From Plantago major (taxonomy: Eukaryota > Streptophyta > Magnoliopsida > Lamiales > Plantaginaceae), in NCBI GenBank assembly GCA_026545765.1, contig CM048841.1:65299354-65363353 (forward strand): a stretch of 64,000 nucleotides of DNA, given 5' to 3'. The notes under the pieces are model-generated. The model searched no databases and was not told where the DNA came from. It saw nothing but the letters and a program-made list of their open reading frames with translations. Made by a program: the position numbers and the translations under genes. Positions 43,721 to 56,678 of the stretch are shown piece by piece (positions within the stretch are counted from its first letter, which is position 1; every line of letters starts with the position of its first letter).

Positions 43721-45979
43721 TTGTGTGTTAAGTGTGCAGGTATGTCTCTGAGTGATGCACCCGTTCTGAAGCCAGAAAACTACGAGAAATGGAAGAACAA
43801 CATGATGCTCCATCTGGAGGCCATTAGTGACGAGATGATCTATGTCATAAATGAAGGGCCTATCAAAATCAGACAACTCAAACAAGTTACTGAGGTGTCT
43901 GATGGAAGAAAAGCCTTAGACAAGGAAGATGGAAGTGAGGATATGGCTGCTAGTGATAGTTGTCATGTTGCTCGTGGAAGCATTATGTATGAAGACAAGC
44001 CAAGAGAGCTCTGGACATCTGAAGATGCTAAGAGACACAGATTGGATGGTCAAGCTCGTAATATCATCATTAGATCGACACCTGAGCACATACAGTGTAA
44101 ACTGTGGGGTGCTAAAACGGCGAAAGTTGCCTGACAACTAATTGAAGAAATCTGTGCCGGAACTGAGAAAACAAGTTCGAAGTTCTAAAATTGAAGTTCC
44201 AAAACTGCAAACAAGGTCCCACTGAAACTCTGGAAGAACTTGATTTCAGGTTTACTACACTTATGAATGATATGGCTGCACTTGGTGAAAGCAACAGATA
44301 CTCCCAACCAGAAAAGATTAAGACTATTGTCAGAAGTCTAAATCACAACTGGGAGCACACTAAGTTCTTTTATTTCAACCAAGGGATGCCAAATATTACT
44401 CCAATAGAGCTCTTCTCTCATCTTGCTACTGTAGACTATGAGACAACTCAGAGAGAACAAACAGCTGAAAAGTTGCAAAGTGTTGCTCTAGTTTCTCAAG
44501 GTTCTTCTGAAAAGAAGGATACCAAAGATGCATCTGAAGAAAATGCTCTTGCAGTAAGACACATGAAGAAATTTGTGAGTCAAGAGATTGAGAGAAGAAA
44601 AGCTAAAGAAAAGCTGAAAAAGCATCTTGGCCCAAACTATCATCAGTACAAGAACATAGAAATGAACAACTCTCTGAACACCCCCATTCAGAAAGGTGTT
44701 AGTAATCAAGTCAGAGAAATAGGAAATGATATCTGCTTCTGTTGTCAAAAGCCTGGTCACTTCAAGAGAGATTGTCCTGCTTTAAATAAGCTCAAGACAG
44801 GTGACTAGAAGGACAGAAGAAATTTCAAGAGAAATCAAAGGGCCTTACTGACTGAAGAAAGGAAGAAGATTCAAATTCAACTTGATGCTCTAGACATTGA
44901 GATAGATTCTGAAGATGGAGATTCAGATGACTCAAACCTACCATCACCAGAATTGTGTGGAATCACCCACGATGTAATCGACTTCGGCCTTAAGAAGAAT
45001 GAAATGTGTGCGATTCTTTGAGATTGTTTGGTCCGACATCTCCAACATTGAAATGTGTCTTATGGCTGATGAGGTAACTAACAATTCACAATTTCTGTAC
45101 TATGAAAGTGATGATGGAATTGAGGATCTGGAGTTGGTCAAGAGTGAATTTGATCGTTATGAGAAAGAATTTCTGGAAGCAAAATCCAAAACCAGAATTC
45201 TAGAGGAAAGCAAAGAAACTCTTGAAAAAGAGGTTTCTGAGCTAACCATAGTATCTGAGAACAAGAACGCTGAAATAGCCTTTCTGAAAGCTCAGATATC
45301 TGAGAATGAAAATTCTCACAAACTAGCCTTGGATGAACTTAATAAGAAAATGATGAAGCTGCTTTCTGAGAATGAAGAACTAAGAAAGAAAGAGCTATCC
45401 TTCCAATCTTATGCAAAGGCTAGTGACACTCTCACTGAGGTTCAATCCTATCTGAGAGATCCCTCTGAGAAAGGTGGACTTGGACTTGATGAACAATCGA
45501 GTAATTCATCTCCTCTGAAGAAGAGTGATGAAAGGTTGACCTTTGTAAAAAGTCAACAGAATGGTTCTTCAACCACCTATAGCATTGGTTAGAAAGCTAG
45601 GGTAGTTGACAAAGGAAAATGAGCAGCAACCCAGCCTTTGAAAGAACAACAAGTTCACAAGAAACTTGTGGATAAGGTTTCTGAAAAGAAACACAACCCT
45701 CAGACATGCAACCATCCACATTCCTACATTACTAGGAAAGGAAGAATTGCTGGAATAGGCAAATTCTCTACTGTACCATTTTATGAAAATAAAGATGGTG
45801 CAGAAACTAGTAAGGCTTCTGAAGAACGTATTCAGAAAGCCAAAGGTGTTCGAAATGGCATTGGCTATCGTCCTATTGGAAAAGTTCTTCTGCAACAATA
45901 TAAGGAAGGACAAGAACAATGGCGCAAGGCTGATATTTCACGTAGCAATAGACTAGTGGAAGAAATCTCAAGCCACTAA
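43721..45979 (+). pseudogene. SIRE-B gag and gag-pol linker, broken
   Basis: The gag start is best placed at the ATG at 43742 (MSLSDAPVLKPENYEKWK). Frame breaks occur after 44134 and 44808. The 44191-44808 frame has a UBN2-type part (ETLEELDFRFTTLMND) and a complete zinc knuckle CFCCQKPGHFKRDC (C-x2-C-x4-H-x4-C). A coiled-coil segment of about 200 residues rich in Glu/Lys/Leu (44999-45592) follows, then a 113-residue basic frame to 45979. Long gag with a coiled-coil tail fits the SIRE lineage. Confidence 0.85.
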
Positions 45980-46264
45980 AAAACTGAATGCCAGAGCTAG
46001 AAGGAACCTGGTCAGAAAGGCTAAGTTTGCTGAAAAGCAACCCTAGAAACCCAGGGTCCAGAAAGCACCAAAGGGAACACCTAGAAACACCCCGAGAAGG
46101 AAAATTGAGATCAAAATTACTGATTTTATTGCATCTCCTTCTGATCAAGCTAGACAAAAACAAACTCCCAAGAAATTCACTAAAATGTGGATTCCTACTG
46201 GAAGAATGTTTAGTCTAAATGGTTCTATCTCTGAAGCAAGAACCTAACTCCTGTTTCCTGTTTT

Positions 46265-49104
46265 GTGCAGAACGCCTCTTGGACTAAGGCTCAATGGCTA
46301 TTTGATAGTGGATGCGGAAAGCACATGACAGGAGACAAAGCAAATCTAGTAAACTACAAAGCTTGCAACAATGGACCAGACATCAGATTTGCTGGAGGAG
46401 AATTAAATCCCTCTCTGGGATTTGGCAACGTCAAATTAGGATCATTAACAATCACTGACGTATTACATGTTAAAGGTTTGAAATATAATCTATTTAGCAT
46501 GAGCCAGTTTGCAGACAAGGGATTCACTGTGAAATTCAACGCAAAGTATTGCAAACTTATAGACAATGAGTCAAAGCAGACAGTCTTGGTTGCTCGGCGG
46601 AAAGAAAGTCTTTATGTTGCCGATTGGGCATCTGCCACAACTGAAGAATGTCTCATGGTGAGTCAATCTGGTCACACAGAAGAGCACTGGTTATGGCACA
46701 AAAGAATGAGTCACTTGAATTTCAAAACTCTGAACAAACTTGCTAAGAAAGAGTTAGTGGTTGGCCTTCCCAAAACATCTTTCAGAAAGGATGGTATATG
46801 TTACGCTCACGATGGGGAAACAAACCAAAAACTCTTTCAAGTCCAAAAACAGACACTCTATAGTTAGACCACTGCAACTATTACACATGAATCTTTTGAA
46901 TCATCGTAACTAGTTATGCGGGAAAGAAGTATGGTGCAGTTGTTGTAGATGACTTCTCAAGATTCACTTGGGTTGTCTTTCTAAAGCACAAATCTGATGC
47001 TAGGGTGGAGATACCAAATTTGCTGAATAAGCTTGAAGTCATGAAAAATGAAAAGTATCTCGCAATCGTAGCAGACCATGGTAATCGAGTTTGTCAACCA
47101 AAGACATAAAGGAGTTTTGTACCGAAAGGTATACAACACCAACTTTCCTCTGAGAACACCACAACAAAATGGTGTTGCGAGAAAGGAAAAATAGAACCTT
47201 AATGAAGCGGCAAGACAATGCTAATGACATCGAAATAAGTGAAGTTTATTGGGTTGAAGTCGTAAACACAACATGCTACACTCGTAATGTATGTTTGATA
47301 AACAAACACCATGACAAGACCCCATATGAACTCTTGGTTGGTAGACCCCCTAATATCAAACATCTGAAAGTGTTTGGTTGTAGATGTTTTGTCCTTAACA
47401 ATGGAAAAGAGTATCTAAGAACATTTCAACCAAAGGAAGATGAAGGTGTGTTTCTTAGTTATTCTATGAATAGCAAAGCATACAGAGTTTACAACAAAAG
47501 AACAAAGAACATTGAAGAATCAGTTCATGTTGTATTCTATGAAGGAAGCAAGAAAACACCCCTTGCTGATGAACTCTCTAAAAGGTTCAAGGAACTAATG
47601 ATAAAGGATTCTGAAGAAGAACCCTCAGAAAGGAAAAACATCATTGTGGAAAGAGAGGATGACTCTGACGAAGAAAAGCATGAAATGCCTAGTAACAACC
47701 AGATGATTCTCAGATATGATGAAGAATTTCCTATGAGAATTCCAGAAATGGAAACTGAAGATGTTCATCAGAGAGCCAACTCTGGAAATGACCTCTCTGA
47801 TAGGCATGTCCCAGAAAGCTCTCACACTGAGCAAGTGTCAGACATTCACCGCTCTTCTGAGGTGCAAAATGTCACAGATACTGAAGAAGTATCAAGTCAT
47901 AATCATAGTGATTCACATTCAAATCACATAGATGTTGACCCTACTAGCCCTAAACCCATGATGAGATGGATCAAGGATCATCCTGCAAAAGATGTGATTG
48001 GACCAATCAATCAAGGTGTTAGGACTAGGAGAGCAATAGCTGAAAATGCTAATTCTCTCTTTGGATGTTTTATCTCAAACATTGAACCAAAAACTATAGA
48101 AGAAGCATTAAGAGACCAAGACTGGATCTCAGCAATGCAAGAAGAGTTGGATCAGTTTGAAAGAAACAAAGTCTGGAAAATAGTTCCATTTGTAGAAGGA
48201 ATATCTGTGATTGGAACTAAGTGGGTTTTCAGAAACAAGATGAATGAATCTGGTGAAATAACCAGAAACAAAGCAAGGTTGGTTGCCAAGGGATTCACCC
48301 AGACTGAAGGTTTAGATTTTGATGAGTCATATGCACCAGTTGCCAGATTGGATGCAATAAGACTCTTTCTGGCCTTTGCAGCTCATAAAGATTTTAAAGT
48401 TTATCAGATGGATGTCAAAAGTGCATTCTTGAATGGTGAACTTGCCGAGGAAGTCTGTGTTGAGCAACCACCTGGCTTTGAAGTTTCCTCAGAAAGTAGA
48501 ATGGTCTATAAGCTACAGAAAGCTCTTTACGGACTGAAACAGGCTCCAAGAGCATGGTATGACACTTTGGTCAAATACCTTCTGGAAAGTGGTTTCAAGA
48601 AAGGTGAAGTTGATAAAACTTTATTCACTTTAAATCATGATGGGAAACTACTCTTAGTTCAAGTATATGTTGATGACATCATATTTGGATCTAAGGACAA
48701 GCAACTTTGTGATGACTTTGCAAATGTCATGAAAAGTAAATTTGAGATGAGCATGATGGGAGAATTGAACTATTTCCTAGGATTGCAAGTCAAGCAACTC
48801 AATGATGGAATATTCATTAGTCAGACAAAGTATGCAAAAGACATGCTCACAAAGTTCAATCTTAAGCCTTCTGAAAAGAATGCTAAGATACCTATGAGCA
48901 TAGGAACCAAGATGACCTATACTAAATCAGATAAGAGTGTTGATGAACACAAGTATAGGAAATTGATAGGTTCACTACTTTACCTTACTGCAAGCAGACC
49001 TGATATTCAATATGCAGTTGGAGTGTGTGCTAGATTTCAAACAAATCCTATGCAATCACACTACAACACTGCTATGAAAATATTAAAGTATGTGAAAGGT
49101 ACCT
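46265..49104 (+). pseudogene. SIRE-B protease-integrase-RT, broken and truncated
   Basis: Protease WLFDSGCGKHMTG (about 46300) has its catalytic DSG. The GAG-pre-integrase HWLWHKRMSHLNF is at about 46690. The integrase core (46868-47168) is frameshifted but DDFSRFTWVVFLKHKSD is readable. The 47169-49106 frame, 645 codons, is the longest intact pol piece: integrase C-terminal [14 protein letters not shown], an acidic linker, then RT with [42 protein letters not shown] and the catalytic YVDD at 48666-48677. It stops within the connection domain at the junction with LINE-2. Confidence 0.9.
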
Positions 49105-52018
49105 AATTTAGGAGGTAGGGGCAGATTCCAGTCACTTGCAATGGTGAGATCACCATGCCAAATGTGTATCTCAAAAAGCTTTGCAGAGTGAGATAGGTGA
49201 AGGAAGGAAAGGATCCTCTGAATAACTTTCTGACTATTGATAGTCTCACTCTCATTCTTTGCTTTGTTCCTAGCAAGCCATAGGTGCCAGAAGATAAGCA
49301 AGGGAATGATAGTGCGGATATGACCATGAGAAATTTTCCTAGAAGAAGAGTACTAGGAATGATATCTTTGCTGCAGAGACTGATTAGGAATGAAAGGAAC
49401 TTGGAATATGGAGAACCAAATCCAAACTTTTTTAGCTTCTTGGTTGTTTATCAAAACATGGCTAATGGTTTCTATGCTATGACAACACTGGCACTTAGAT
49501 ACCAGTGCTATGCCCCTATTCATGAGAGGTGCATCCGTAGGCAGCCAACTTCTCAAGGCTTTCCAGAAGAATATAGAGATGGTGGTTGGGATCCTTGGGT
49601 GCTACAAAAGCTTAGAGTTAGGAATCAACATGTTTTGATCTCTGAGAAGGTTCCAAGTACTGGAGGTGGTGAACATAACATTGGAAGATAATCTTCCAGA
49701 TAGAAATAGCAGTAATCCCATATGGGATCTGAATGATGTTAGCTACCACATGCAAGGGAAGATTTTCTCTGAGCATAGCAATGTTCCATAGATTGTTTTG
49801 TCTAAAGTCTTGGACCATACCATGACACTGATTAGGATCTAAGGCCAAATGGGAAAGAGGACCATAATGAGTCCAAGAATCATGCCAGAAAGAAATATTA
49901 CCATCTCCTAGCTTCCAAAAGATATGTATCTGAATCTCGTCTCTTATCAAAATGAGTCTTCTCCATATTGGAGAAATGGTGGCCGTGGCAGAGATAGTGG
50001 TTGAGTCCCTATTGTGACAGTACTTAGACATGAAGAACTTAGTCCACAGAGAAGAGTTGTTTATGAAATTGAACCACAATATAGCATCAAATGCAAGACT
50101 CATACCTGGGAATTTTCTGATACCCAGGCCACCTTCAGTGATGGGAATGTTGATCTTGTGCCAGGAAGCCCAATGAAGCTTTTGTTTGGCATCAGAAGTG
50201 CCCCATAGGAATCTAGACATGAGTCTGTCTATCATTTTCACTATTGTAACAGCGGGAGAAATGATCTGAAGGAGGTATATAGGTATTGAAGAAATTACAT
50301 TTCTTAAAAGGATCCATCTGCCTCCTTGGGAGATTCTAGAAAGGTCCCAACCAGAGAGTTTTGCTCTAACTTTGTCTAAGAGAGGATTAAAGAGGCACAA
50401 CTTCTTCTTTCCTTAGCAATAGGAGCTCCAAGGTAGGTAAAAGGCATGTCAATGATGGAAAAACCCAGGATATCGGAGATGAAGGGTTTATTTGCTCTAT
50501 GACCCACCATTATGCTGCACTTAGCTGCATTAATTTTCTGACCAGAGATGGATTCATAGTGAACCAAGAAGTTTTTGATCTTGGTAATACCTACCTTGGT
50601 TCCTTTGCTGAAGATGATACAATCATCTGCATAAGCCAGATGAGAAGGGGCAAGGCCCTTTTTTGTATGATAGACTAAGGCCGGATGGTGTGAAAGAGGT
50701 GATTTAGACCTCTTGAGAAGAGTTCACCATCTAAGATGAAGAGGGTGGGAGACAAAGGGTCTCTTTGCCGGAGACCATGGGTTGCTTGGATGAAATCAGA
50801 AGAAGTGCCATTTACCATAACACTAAAATTACAGCAAGTAATAGTGTTCATGATAAGATCTATCCAGGTTTTTGAAAACCCAAAGGCTATGAGAATCTTA
50901 GACAGAAAATTCCAATTAAGCCTATCATAGGCTTTTAGATATCCAGTTTCAAGATGATATTAGAAACTCTTACTTTATCATCAAGGGAGTACGCTAACTC
51001 TTGAGCAAGGAGGATGTTATCTGCTATTGATCTGCCAGAGAGAAAACCACTTTGGTTTTCTGAGATCAGAGAAGAGATAATAGGTTTGAGTCTATTCTTC
51101 AAGAGTTTGGATATCATCTTGTGAAACATGGAACAAATGCTAATTGGTCTGTAATGGGACCAGATTTCTGCATTGGCAATTTTTGGAATGAGGGCCAAAC
51201 TGGTGTGAGAGAAACCTTTAGGGATGGGGAACCTGAGAAATAGTCAAGGATGGCATCTAGAAGATCATGCTTTAGGAGGTCCCATAAATGTTGGTAGAAG
51301 GAGGCACTATACCCATCTGGTCCTGTTGTGGCATGCTTAGTCATGCTAAAAACTACAGAGTGAAGTTTAGAGAGAGTGGGGAGTTGACAAAGGATGGCAT
51401 TATGGGCAAGGGAGATATAAGAAGAGATGTGAACCAGGTCAGCAGGAGTAAGAGGGATAGAAGGTATTGAGTTGAGAGAATCTTCTCAAAGTAAGAGACT
51501 GCAGAAGAACTGATGAGAATAGGATCAGATATAGAGACATTATCCTCAATGATTTTGAAGATTTTTGCCTTGTGTCTTTTCCTTTGGACCATGAGAAAGC
51601 TTAGTGTTTATATCACCATCTAGGTTCCACTTGCAACTGGATTTCTGTCTCCAGTACTTTTCTTCTTTATCAAGGAGTAACTCTAACTCTGCAGCTTTAG
51701 AGTTGTAAGCACTCAAGTTAGAAGGGGTATGGGAGGCTTGCATTGCTTCTTCCAGAAGAATAAAAACAGACTCACAAGCTTTGATGGAGGGAAAAATATT
51801 ACCAAAGCAATGCTTATTCCACCAAGATAAACATTGTTTTAGTCTGTGATGCTTTTCCCATAGTTTTCTCAGACTTAGGGATCTAGCAGAAAGATTCCAG
51901 TTTTGTGTAACTACACTGGAGAAGGAAAAAAAACCGGGAGTTTTTAGAAGATATGTGAGAAAGGAGCTGTTGGAAAGAATGGGAGGAAGAAAATGAACTG
52001 AAAATTTTAAAAACACGG
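49105..52018 (-). pseudogene. LINE-2: L1-type non-LTR retrotransposon, ORF2 part, broken and 3'-truncated
   Basis: Minus-strand order: a pre-RT segment (LKQCLSWWNKHCFGNIFPSI ... WNLDGDINTK, 52016-51546); the RT opening MTKHATTGPDGYSASFYQHL (51344); IPKIANAEIWSHYRPISICS and ENQSGFLSGRSIADNILLAQ (51190-50960); catalytic AYADDCIIFSKG (about 50640-50600); RT thumb and connection FTYLGAPIAKERR, then RAKLSGWDLSRISQGGRWIL (50400-49618); zf-RVT type SKCQCCHSIETISHVL (about 49500); and LIFWHLWLARNKAKNE (about 49290). The RNase H end and 3' tail are missing at the SIRE-B junction, and endonuclease is missing at the 5' end. Stops and frameshifts throughout. It is a different family from LINE-1, judged by the RT opening sequence. 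Confidence 0.88.
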
Positions 52019-52128
52019 GAGGGCCTTCTTAACAATAGATAGGGCAAATGTACTGGGATGAAAGCTGGGCAGTTACTCGCCCATTACTTTATCTAGCCAA
52101 GTCCAAAAGCCTTTAATTAACACATTTA

Positions 52129-52261
52129 GGCTCTGTTCTCTTTGTCTGAACAAAACAGAACTGAATTGTAGTATAAAAAACAACTAAGTAGAACTGAATT
52201 GAATGAATATGAATTGAACTGAACTGAAATTAATGAGTTTTTAGATGAAAAGAACAGAGCC
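52129..52261. mobile_element. short Harbinger/Tourist-like MITE (133 bp)
   Basis: Inverted termini GGCTCTGTTCTCTTTG and GGCTCTGTTCTTTTCA (read inward), flanked by TTA at 52126-52128 and 52262-52264. The interior is a run of GAATTGAACTGAACTG-like repeats. Confidence 0.82.
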
Positions 52262-52264
52262 TTA

Positions 52265-54895
52265 ATCACCTTTAAACCTTCTTAATTACACTGTTTCAGT
52301 TTATCTGATGCTCCAGGACCTTATTCACGTTCCCTTGTCTTTTCACCATCGATTTCTTAAGTGCACTCAGAGATTTGATTTCATTGTAGAACCTGCAATC
52401 CCTAAATACAATCAAATATTAATTTTATTTATGTCGGAAGTCTTCAAATCCACAGTTTATAGCGGAAAGCTGACTCAGGATGTCGTTCTCCACGGACACT
52501 TAGCATAGGAACAAGCAAATATCGTATGTAAATTGTATGCAAAAAGTAAATTGATTATTGCAGAACAGATGATTAGATCGCAGTAAACCCTAATTAACTT
52601 GATGTATTCAATGGTGAGAAGGTGTAAAGGACCAACCTCCCTCTAGCTATGCTACTCCGAACTTCCTAGTTAAAATCCTACGCGATTACCTCTAACGACA
52701 GCAAGACATAATACTATGGTGCTCGGCACGAGTACCCCTACTCAATTCAATGAAACTACTGTATCACTCAGCGGAACATTATACCATGAAGGATGTATAG
52801 AGTTGTATAACCACGAATTACGTCTAATAACTATTCCATTAATATATAACACGACATATAAAGAAATAGCAACACCAGAGTTTCAGCGGTTCGCCATTAC
52901 AAGAGAAAGTTAGCTACTCATAGTATTCTACTAAAGAAAATATCGAAAAGAACAATGAAAGAAAGAATAAGAAGAATCTTAGTCTCTGATGTCTTCATGC
53001 TACTTCTAGGGTTTCCTCCTTCTCAGTGCCTGACGGCCAGCAGTTTTGGGGTTTCACTTCCCCGAGGACTGGTTCTCTCTCAGGAGAGATGCTTTGTGAG
53101 CGGTGTAGAATTATGAGACCCCAAGGATCTTATTTATACTTAAAAATCCGTGATCTGGCCGGCATTGATCATTAAGGAAGGTTAGAAAGGCGGGCTCTAG
53201 CTGTGAGGTGAAAAGCGATTATGGAAGTTTTTCTCTCGGTGAGCGATGGACGCCTGAGGCTTCTGCGGTCGATTGTCGACCGCCCACCTTCGATTTCCCC
53301 AGATTCGAATCTGTTTTCTTCGTTCTTCGATTTCGAGCTTCATATCTTCATTTCCTCGAAAAGTGGTATTCTACAATGTTGTAGCATTTTCAATTATCTT
53401 CGCATTGGTTGATCACATGACATGTTTTGACGCCTCGAACTCTGTGCAACGACCAATTCAGCATTGTTGATTAACTTCCTCGATTTCGCCTAAATATGAC
53501 GTTTTGATGTTTTGGTACCTGAAAGATGTAAGGACCGTCCTGTTTCAAGTATGTTATTGAAACTGTGTTTTCGTCCTAACTCGGAATAGCGCGCCTTAAC
53601 TTCTAAAGTACCTGTAAAGCTAAGAAAAGTCAAAGTTAGCCCCCTTTTAGGCCGGTTTGCCTTGGACATAATGAATAGTGATTCAACTTGTGTCTCGTAG
53701 CTCTTTAGAGTAAGTAGTTGGGGAGTAATGGATGACTTATCTTGAGAAGGAGTAAATGAGGTCTATTTATAGAGATTGTCCGGGAGACCACTTTCCTTAA
53801 ATCCTGGCCTCGTGTCCCGGTATTTAGGGAAGATGAATCACTAATGGCCTAGGCTCGGACCTGTGTAGGATAATGACGTATGTAGGTCGGATATAGGCTC
53901 CTAAGGCCGGCTATATCTTCCTCATACATTTTCTCGATGTCGCTTCATGTCTGTTCTCGGTATTCAATGCTCATAGGTCGGAATACGAGACACAAAATAG
54001 TTCTTGGAGAGAATGCACTCTGATTTGGTTAGTTCGTCTAAAATAGTCATGCGCGTCCGTCTTAGTTCGTCCGACTTTAGTGAGACTTATTTTGTCCTAA
54101 ACATACCCCCCTCCATGTATCTTGTAAAGATAGATGTGAAATTTGAAGTTTTCTGTAGGTCGAACATAACCAAATCAAAAAACGAGCCATATACCTCGTA
54201 CTACTCCACTGCAGTTTCTATTTTCCGAGCATGGTATGTCGGTGGATAGAAAGTGTAGTACAGAGGTCGTATGGGAGTTTTGTAAGTCGGTGAGCTGATT
54301 CGGTGCAGCTATCGCATGTGGACACGTGGTGTGATTCTGTTTAGACACGCGCGATGTTGCATTAAAGGCAACATTAGTTGCATTAAATGCAACATTAGTT
54401 CCTAAGTCGATGTAATGCTGTCTATTTTTTAATATTGAAATGATAAGTGTGATGTTGGGCGGGACTGTTGAAGCCATGACTTTGTATATATACATAGAAC
54501 CTTGGCGTCATTTTATGTATTCTCACATTCCTTCAAAGTCTTCAAGCAGTCAAAGCAAACGAGATCATTTTCTAGCTACCGGCAGATGTTGTTTCTACAA
54601 AGTTGGCATTTGTAGCTGCAACCTTCCTTACGAGCTTCAATCAAAGTGTTGGGGAATTGGTTGCAAGAGGCAACTAAGTGTGGTAGCAAGAGGCAACCAA
54701 GAGAGAGCCAAAATTGTTATGTGTTAAGTGGGTAACTTTCAGCAATTAATTATCTAAGTTCCACCACTCGGTTTTGCGTGTTCTTTAGCTCGTTGCGAAG
54801 TGGGATGCGCAAGCTTCGTAACGGTATAAGATACGAGAGGTAACCAATTCTAGGTGTGAATGATAAATTGGTTTAAAGTGAGCTACTTGAGACTT
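52265..54895. other. unassigned sequence with LTR-like minus-strand promoters
   Basis: No protein domain is found. Two minus-strand TATA boxes in LTR-like context are seen: TATAAATAAGATCC at about 53141-53128, and TATAAATAGACCTC at about 53779-53766 followed by an ACTCCTTCTCAAGATAAG leader. They may mark solo LTRs of minus-strand gypsy elements, but no ends or target duplications were found. A 22-bp unit around GTTGCATTAAAKGCAACATTA is duplicated at about 54354-54402 and each copy is itself a small palindrome. The frame at 53221-53412 has no support. Confidence 0.35.
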
Positions 54896-55689
54896 GCTTT
54901 TTGGAATTGTCCCACATTGAAAACATATGGAAGGAAAGAGTAGTATAAAGGTATGCTTGTGTTTACTCATGGTCTCAAGTGTATGTTGTGGTTATGGCAA
55001 ACCTCCTACGCGCGCGGGGAGAAAAATTTGAACTAGAAAACCCAATTTTTCAGAAATTTTTCACTAAACAAACCTTTTGGCCTTCCAGAAATTTTCAAGA
55101 TTGTTCCACTTAAATGTGAAGAGGTAACCTCTCCACTAACAGGCTGCATTACTCTGAGCTTAAATGTTGCAGTATCAATTTGGCTACTAATGGTGAGAGC
55201 TGTTACATTTTCTCTACAGCTATATATACCCCTCCCTCACTTGACAAACACACACCAGAAATTCTTCTTCCCTTCTCTTCTCTGCTTTCATTCTGCACTT
55301 TAGATATTCGAGTGTTCTTCACCACAGAAGTTCGACAGAGCTTCTGCTGCTGAGCTTCCAGTAGTTGCTGAGATTGAACGTTGTACCTTGGGAGCTAATT
55401 GTTCGAGGAAGGCCTGAAGCTTACTAAAGGCGAACAAATTTAGCTTAAGGGGAAGTGGTCTCACTACTGACTCGTCCAGGATTAAATCCGAACCTGTGTT
55501 TTTTTTTTGTTTGTCCAATCAAGTTTCAGTAAGTGTTAACAAATTTTTATTCATGTACTGTTTTCATATATATTTCGTACTGACCTTTGTTGCAGCTAAA
55601 CTGATAATCGGAAACAACAATCTTAAGCTAAAATTTCTTTTTGTTTTATTATCAGGTTACTAACTTTTCTCTGGTTTTGTGTAGTAACA
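54896..55689 (+). repeat. copia-C 5' LTR and leader (approximate)
   Basis: It opens near TTTGGAATTGTCCCACATTG, a phrase common at the start of copia LTRs, and has a TATA box CTATATATACCCC at about 55220 followed by a C/T-rich start region. A canonical TG start and tRNA-Met PBS were not found, so the LTR end is not set. A GT...AG pair (GTAAGT at about 55530, TTGTGTAG at about 55684) could be a leader intron. Confidence 0.4.
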
Positions 55690-56664
55690 ATGACTACTGA
55701 TGGAAACTCCACCAACACTGCTCCCGGAAACAATGGTTCCGGAAACGTTCCTCCTACCGGTGCTGAGACCGTGATTCAAGTGCCTTTCCAGTCTGGCCAA
55801 ATGCCCCCACGCCCTATCCAGTTTAGTCAGTTTGATAAACCGAAAAAGTTTAAGGGAGGAAATAATTTTAAACTGTGGAAAGAAAAAATGCTTTTTTACC
55901 TTACTGCCTCCCAACTTGTCCGGTTTATCACTGAGGACAAACCTGAGGTGGATCCGGCTGATCCTAATACCAAGGAAGCGTGCAAAGTGTGGGAATCCAG
56001 CGACTATATGTGTCGCCACATTATACTTCTGAGTCTTGATGATTCCTTGTATAAAATTTTTAATGAGTAAAAGAATGCAAAAGAACTTTGGGAATCACTA
56101 CTCAAGAAGTATACTGTGGAAGATGTTGGCTCTAAGAAATTTGTTCCTACACGTTTCCATGATTATAGGATGGTGGATGCCAAGCCTGTGCTTGAGCAAG
56201 CTGAAGAGCTTCAAAGGATCTATCATGACTTGGCCGTTGAGGGCATGGCAATCAATGATCCCCTACAAGTCGCGTTGATGATAGAGAAGCTTCCTCCTTC
56301 TTGGGATGATTTCAAGCACTACCTGAAACATAAGAAGAAGGAAATGACACTTGAAGACTTGATCCTAAAGATGAGGATTGAAAGTGATGTGAGAAAGGCT
56401 GCCAAGAAGTCATTTGCTAATGTTGTTGAGGCTGAAAGCTCTCGAGGAGTTAAGAGAAGGCGTAATGACCCCAAGACTTCTGCTCCAAACCAGAAGTGGG
56501 TTGGGGATTGCTTTGTATGTGGTAGGCAAGGCCACAAGGCCACAACAACAACAACAACAACAACAACAATAACAACAACAGTAACCAAAGGAACAATAGG
56601 AATGGAAATAATAACCGTAATGCTAATGGTAATAAAAACAAAAGAGGTGGTCAAGTTAATGTAG
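55690..56664 (+). pseudogene. copia-C gag
   Basis: ATG at 55690. Residues 1-45 are Asn/Gly/Pro-rich. The gag core follows: FDKPKKFKGGNNFKLWKEKM, then an in-frame TAA at 56068-56070, then KELWESLLKKYTVEDV and the UBN2-type region to about 56400. A zinc knuckle begins CFVCGRQGHKA (56509) but its last Cys is lost because the frame slips inside a (CAA/ACA)n run at 56538-56582. The correct frame continues as an Asn-rich stretch into pol. Confidence 0.88.
56538..56582. repeat. (ACA)n trinucleotide run in gag
   Basis: About 14 ACA/ACAATA units. Read in the gag frame it gives poly-Thr, in the ancestral frame poly-Asn. It is the likely site of the replication slippage that broke gag from pol, and also produces a false Val/Leu-rich frame on the other strand. 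Confidence 0.85.
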
Positions 56665-56678
56665 CTGAGGCCAGTAGT

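Larger units (their letters stand above)
42203..49104 (+). mobile_element. SIRE-B: 3'-truncated SIRE/Maximus-type copia element
   Basis: Order: 5' LTR, PBS, gag, protease, integrase, RT. It is homologous to SIRE-A throughout. It ends abruptly in the RT-RNase H connection (ILKYVKGT) at 49104, followed directly by LINE-2 in the opposite orientation. RNase H, accessory region and 3' LTR are absent. Confidence 0.88.

Noticed and set aside
49105-52018. SIRE-B 3' LTR or accessory region downstream of pol
   Set aside because: The sequence following 49104 is LINE-2 on the opposite strand, and no second LTR copy matching 42203-43624 exists downstream in the window.
53221-53470. gene start with Phe/Ser-rich frame (MEVFLSVSDG...)
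   Set aside because: Two overlapping frames of equal quality, no domain and no continuation by splicing; the context looks like LTR or leader sequence.
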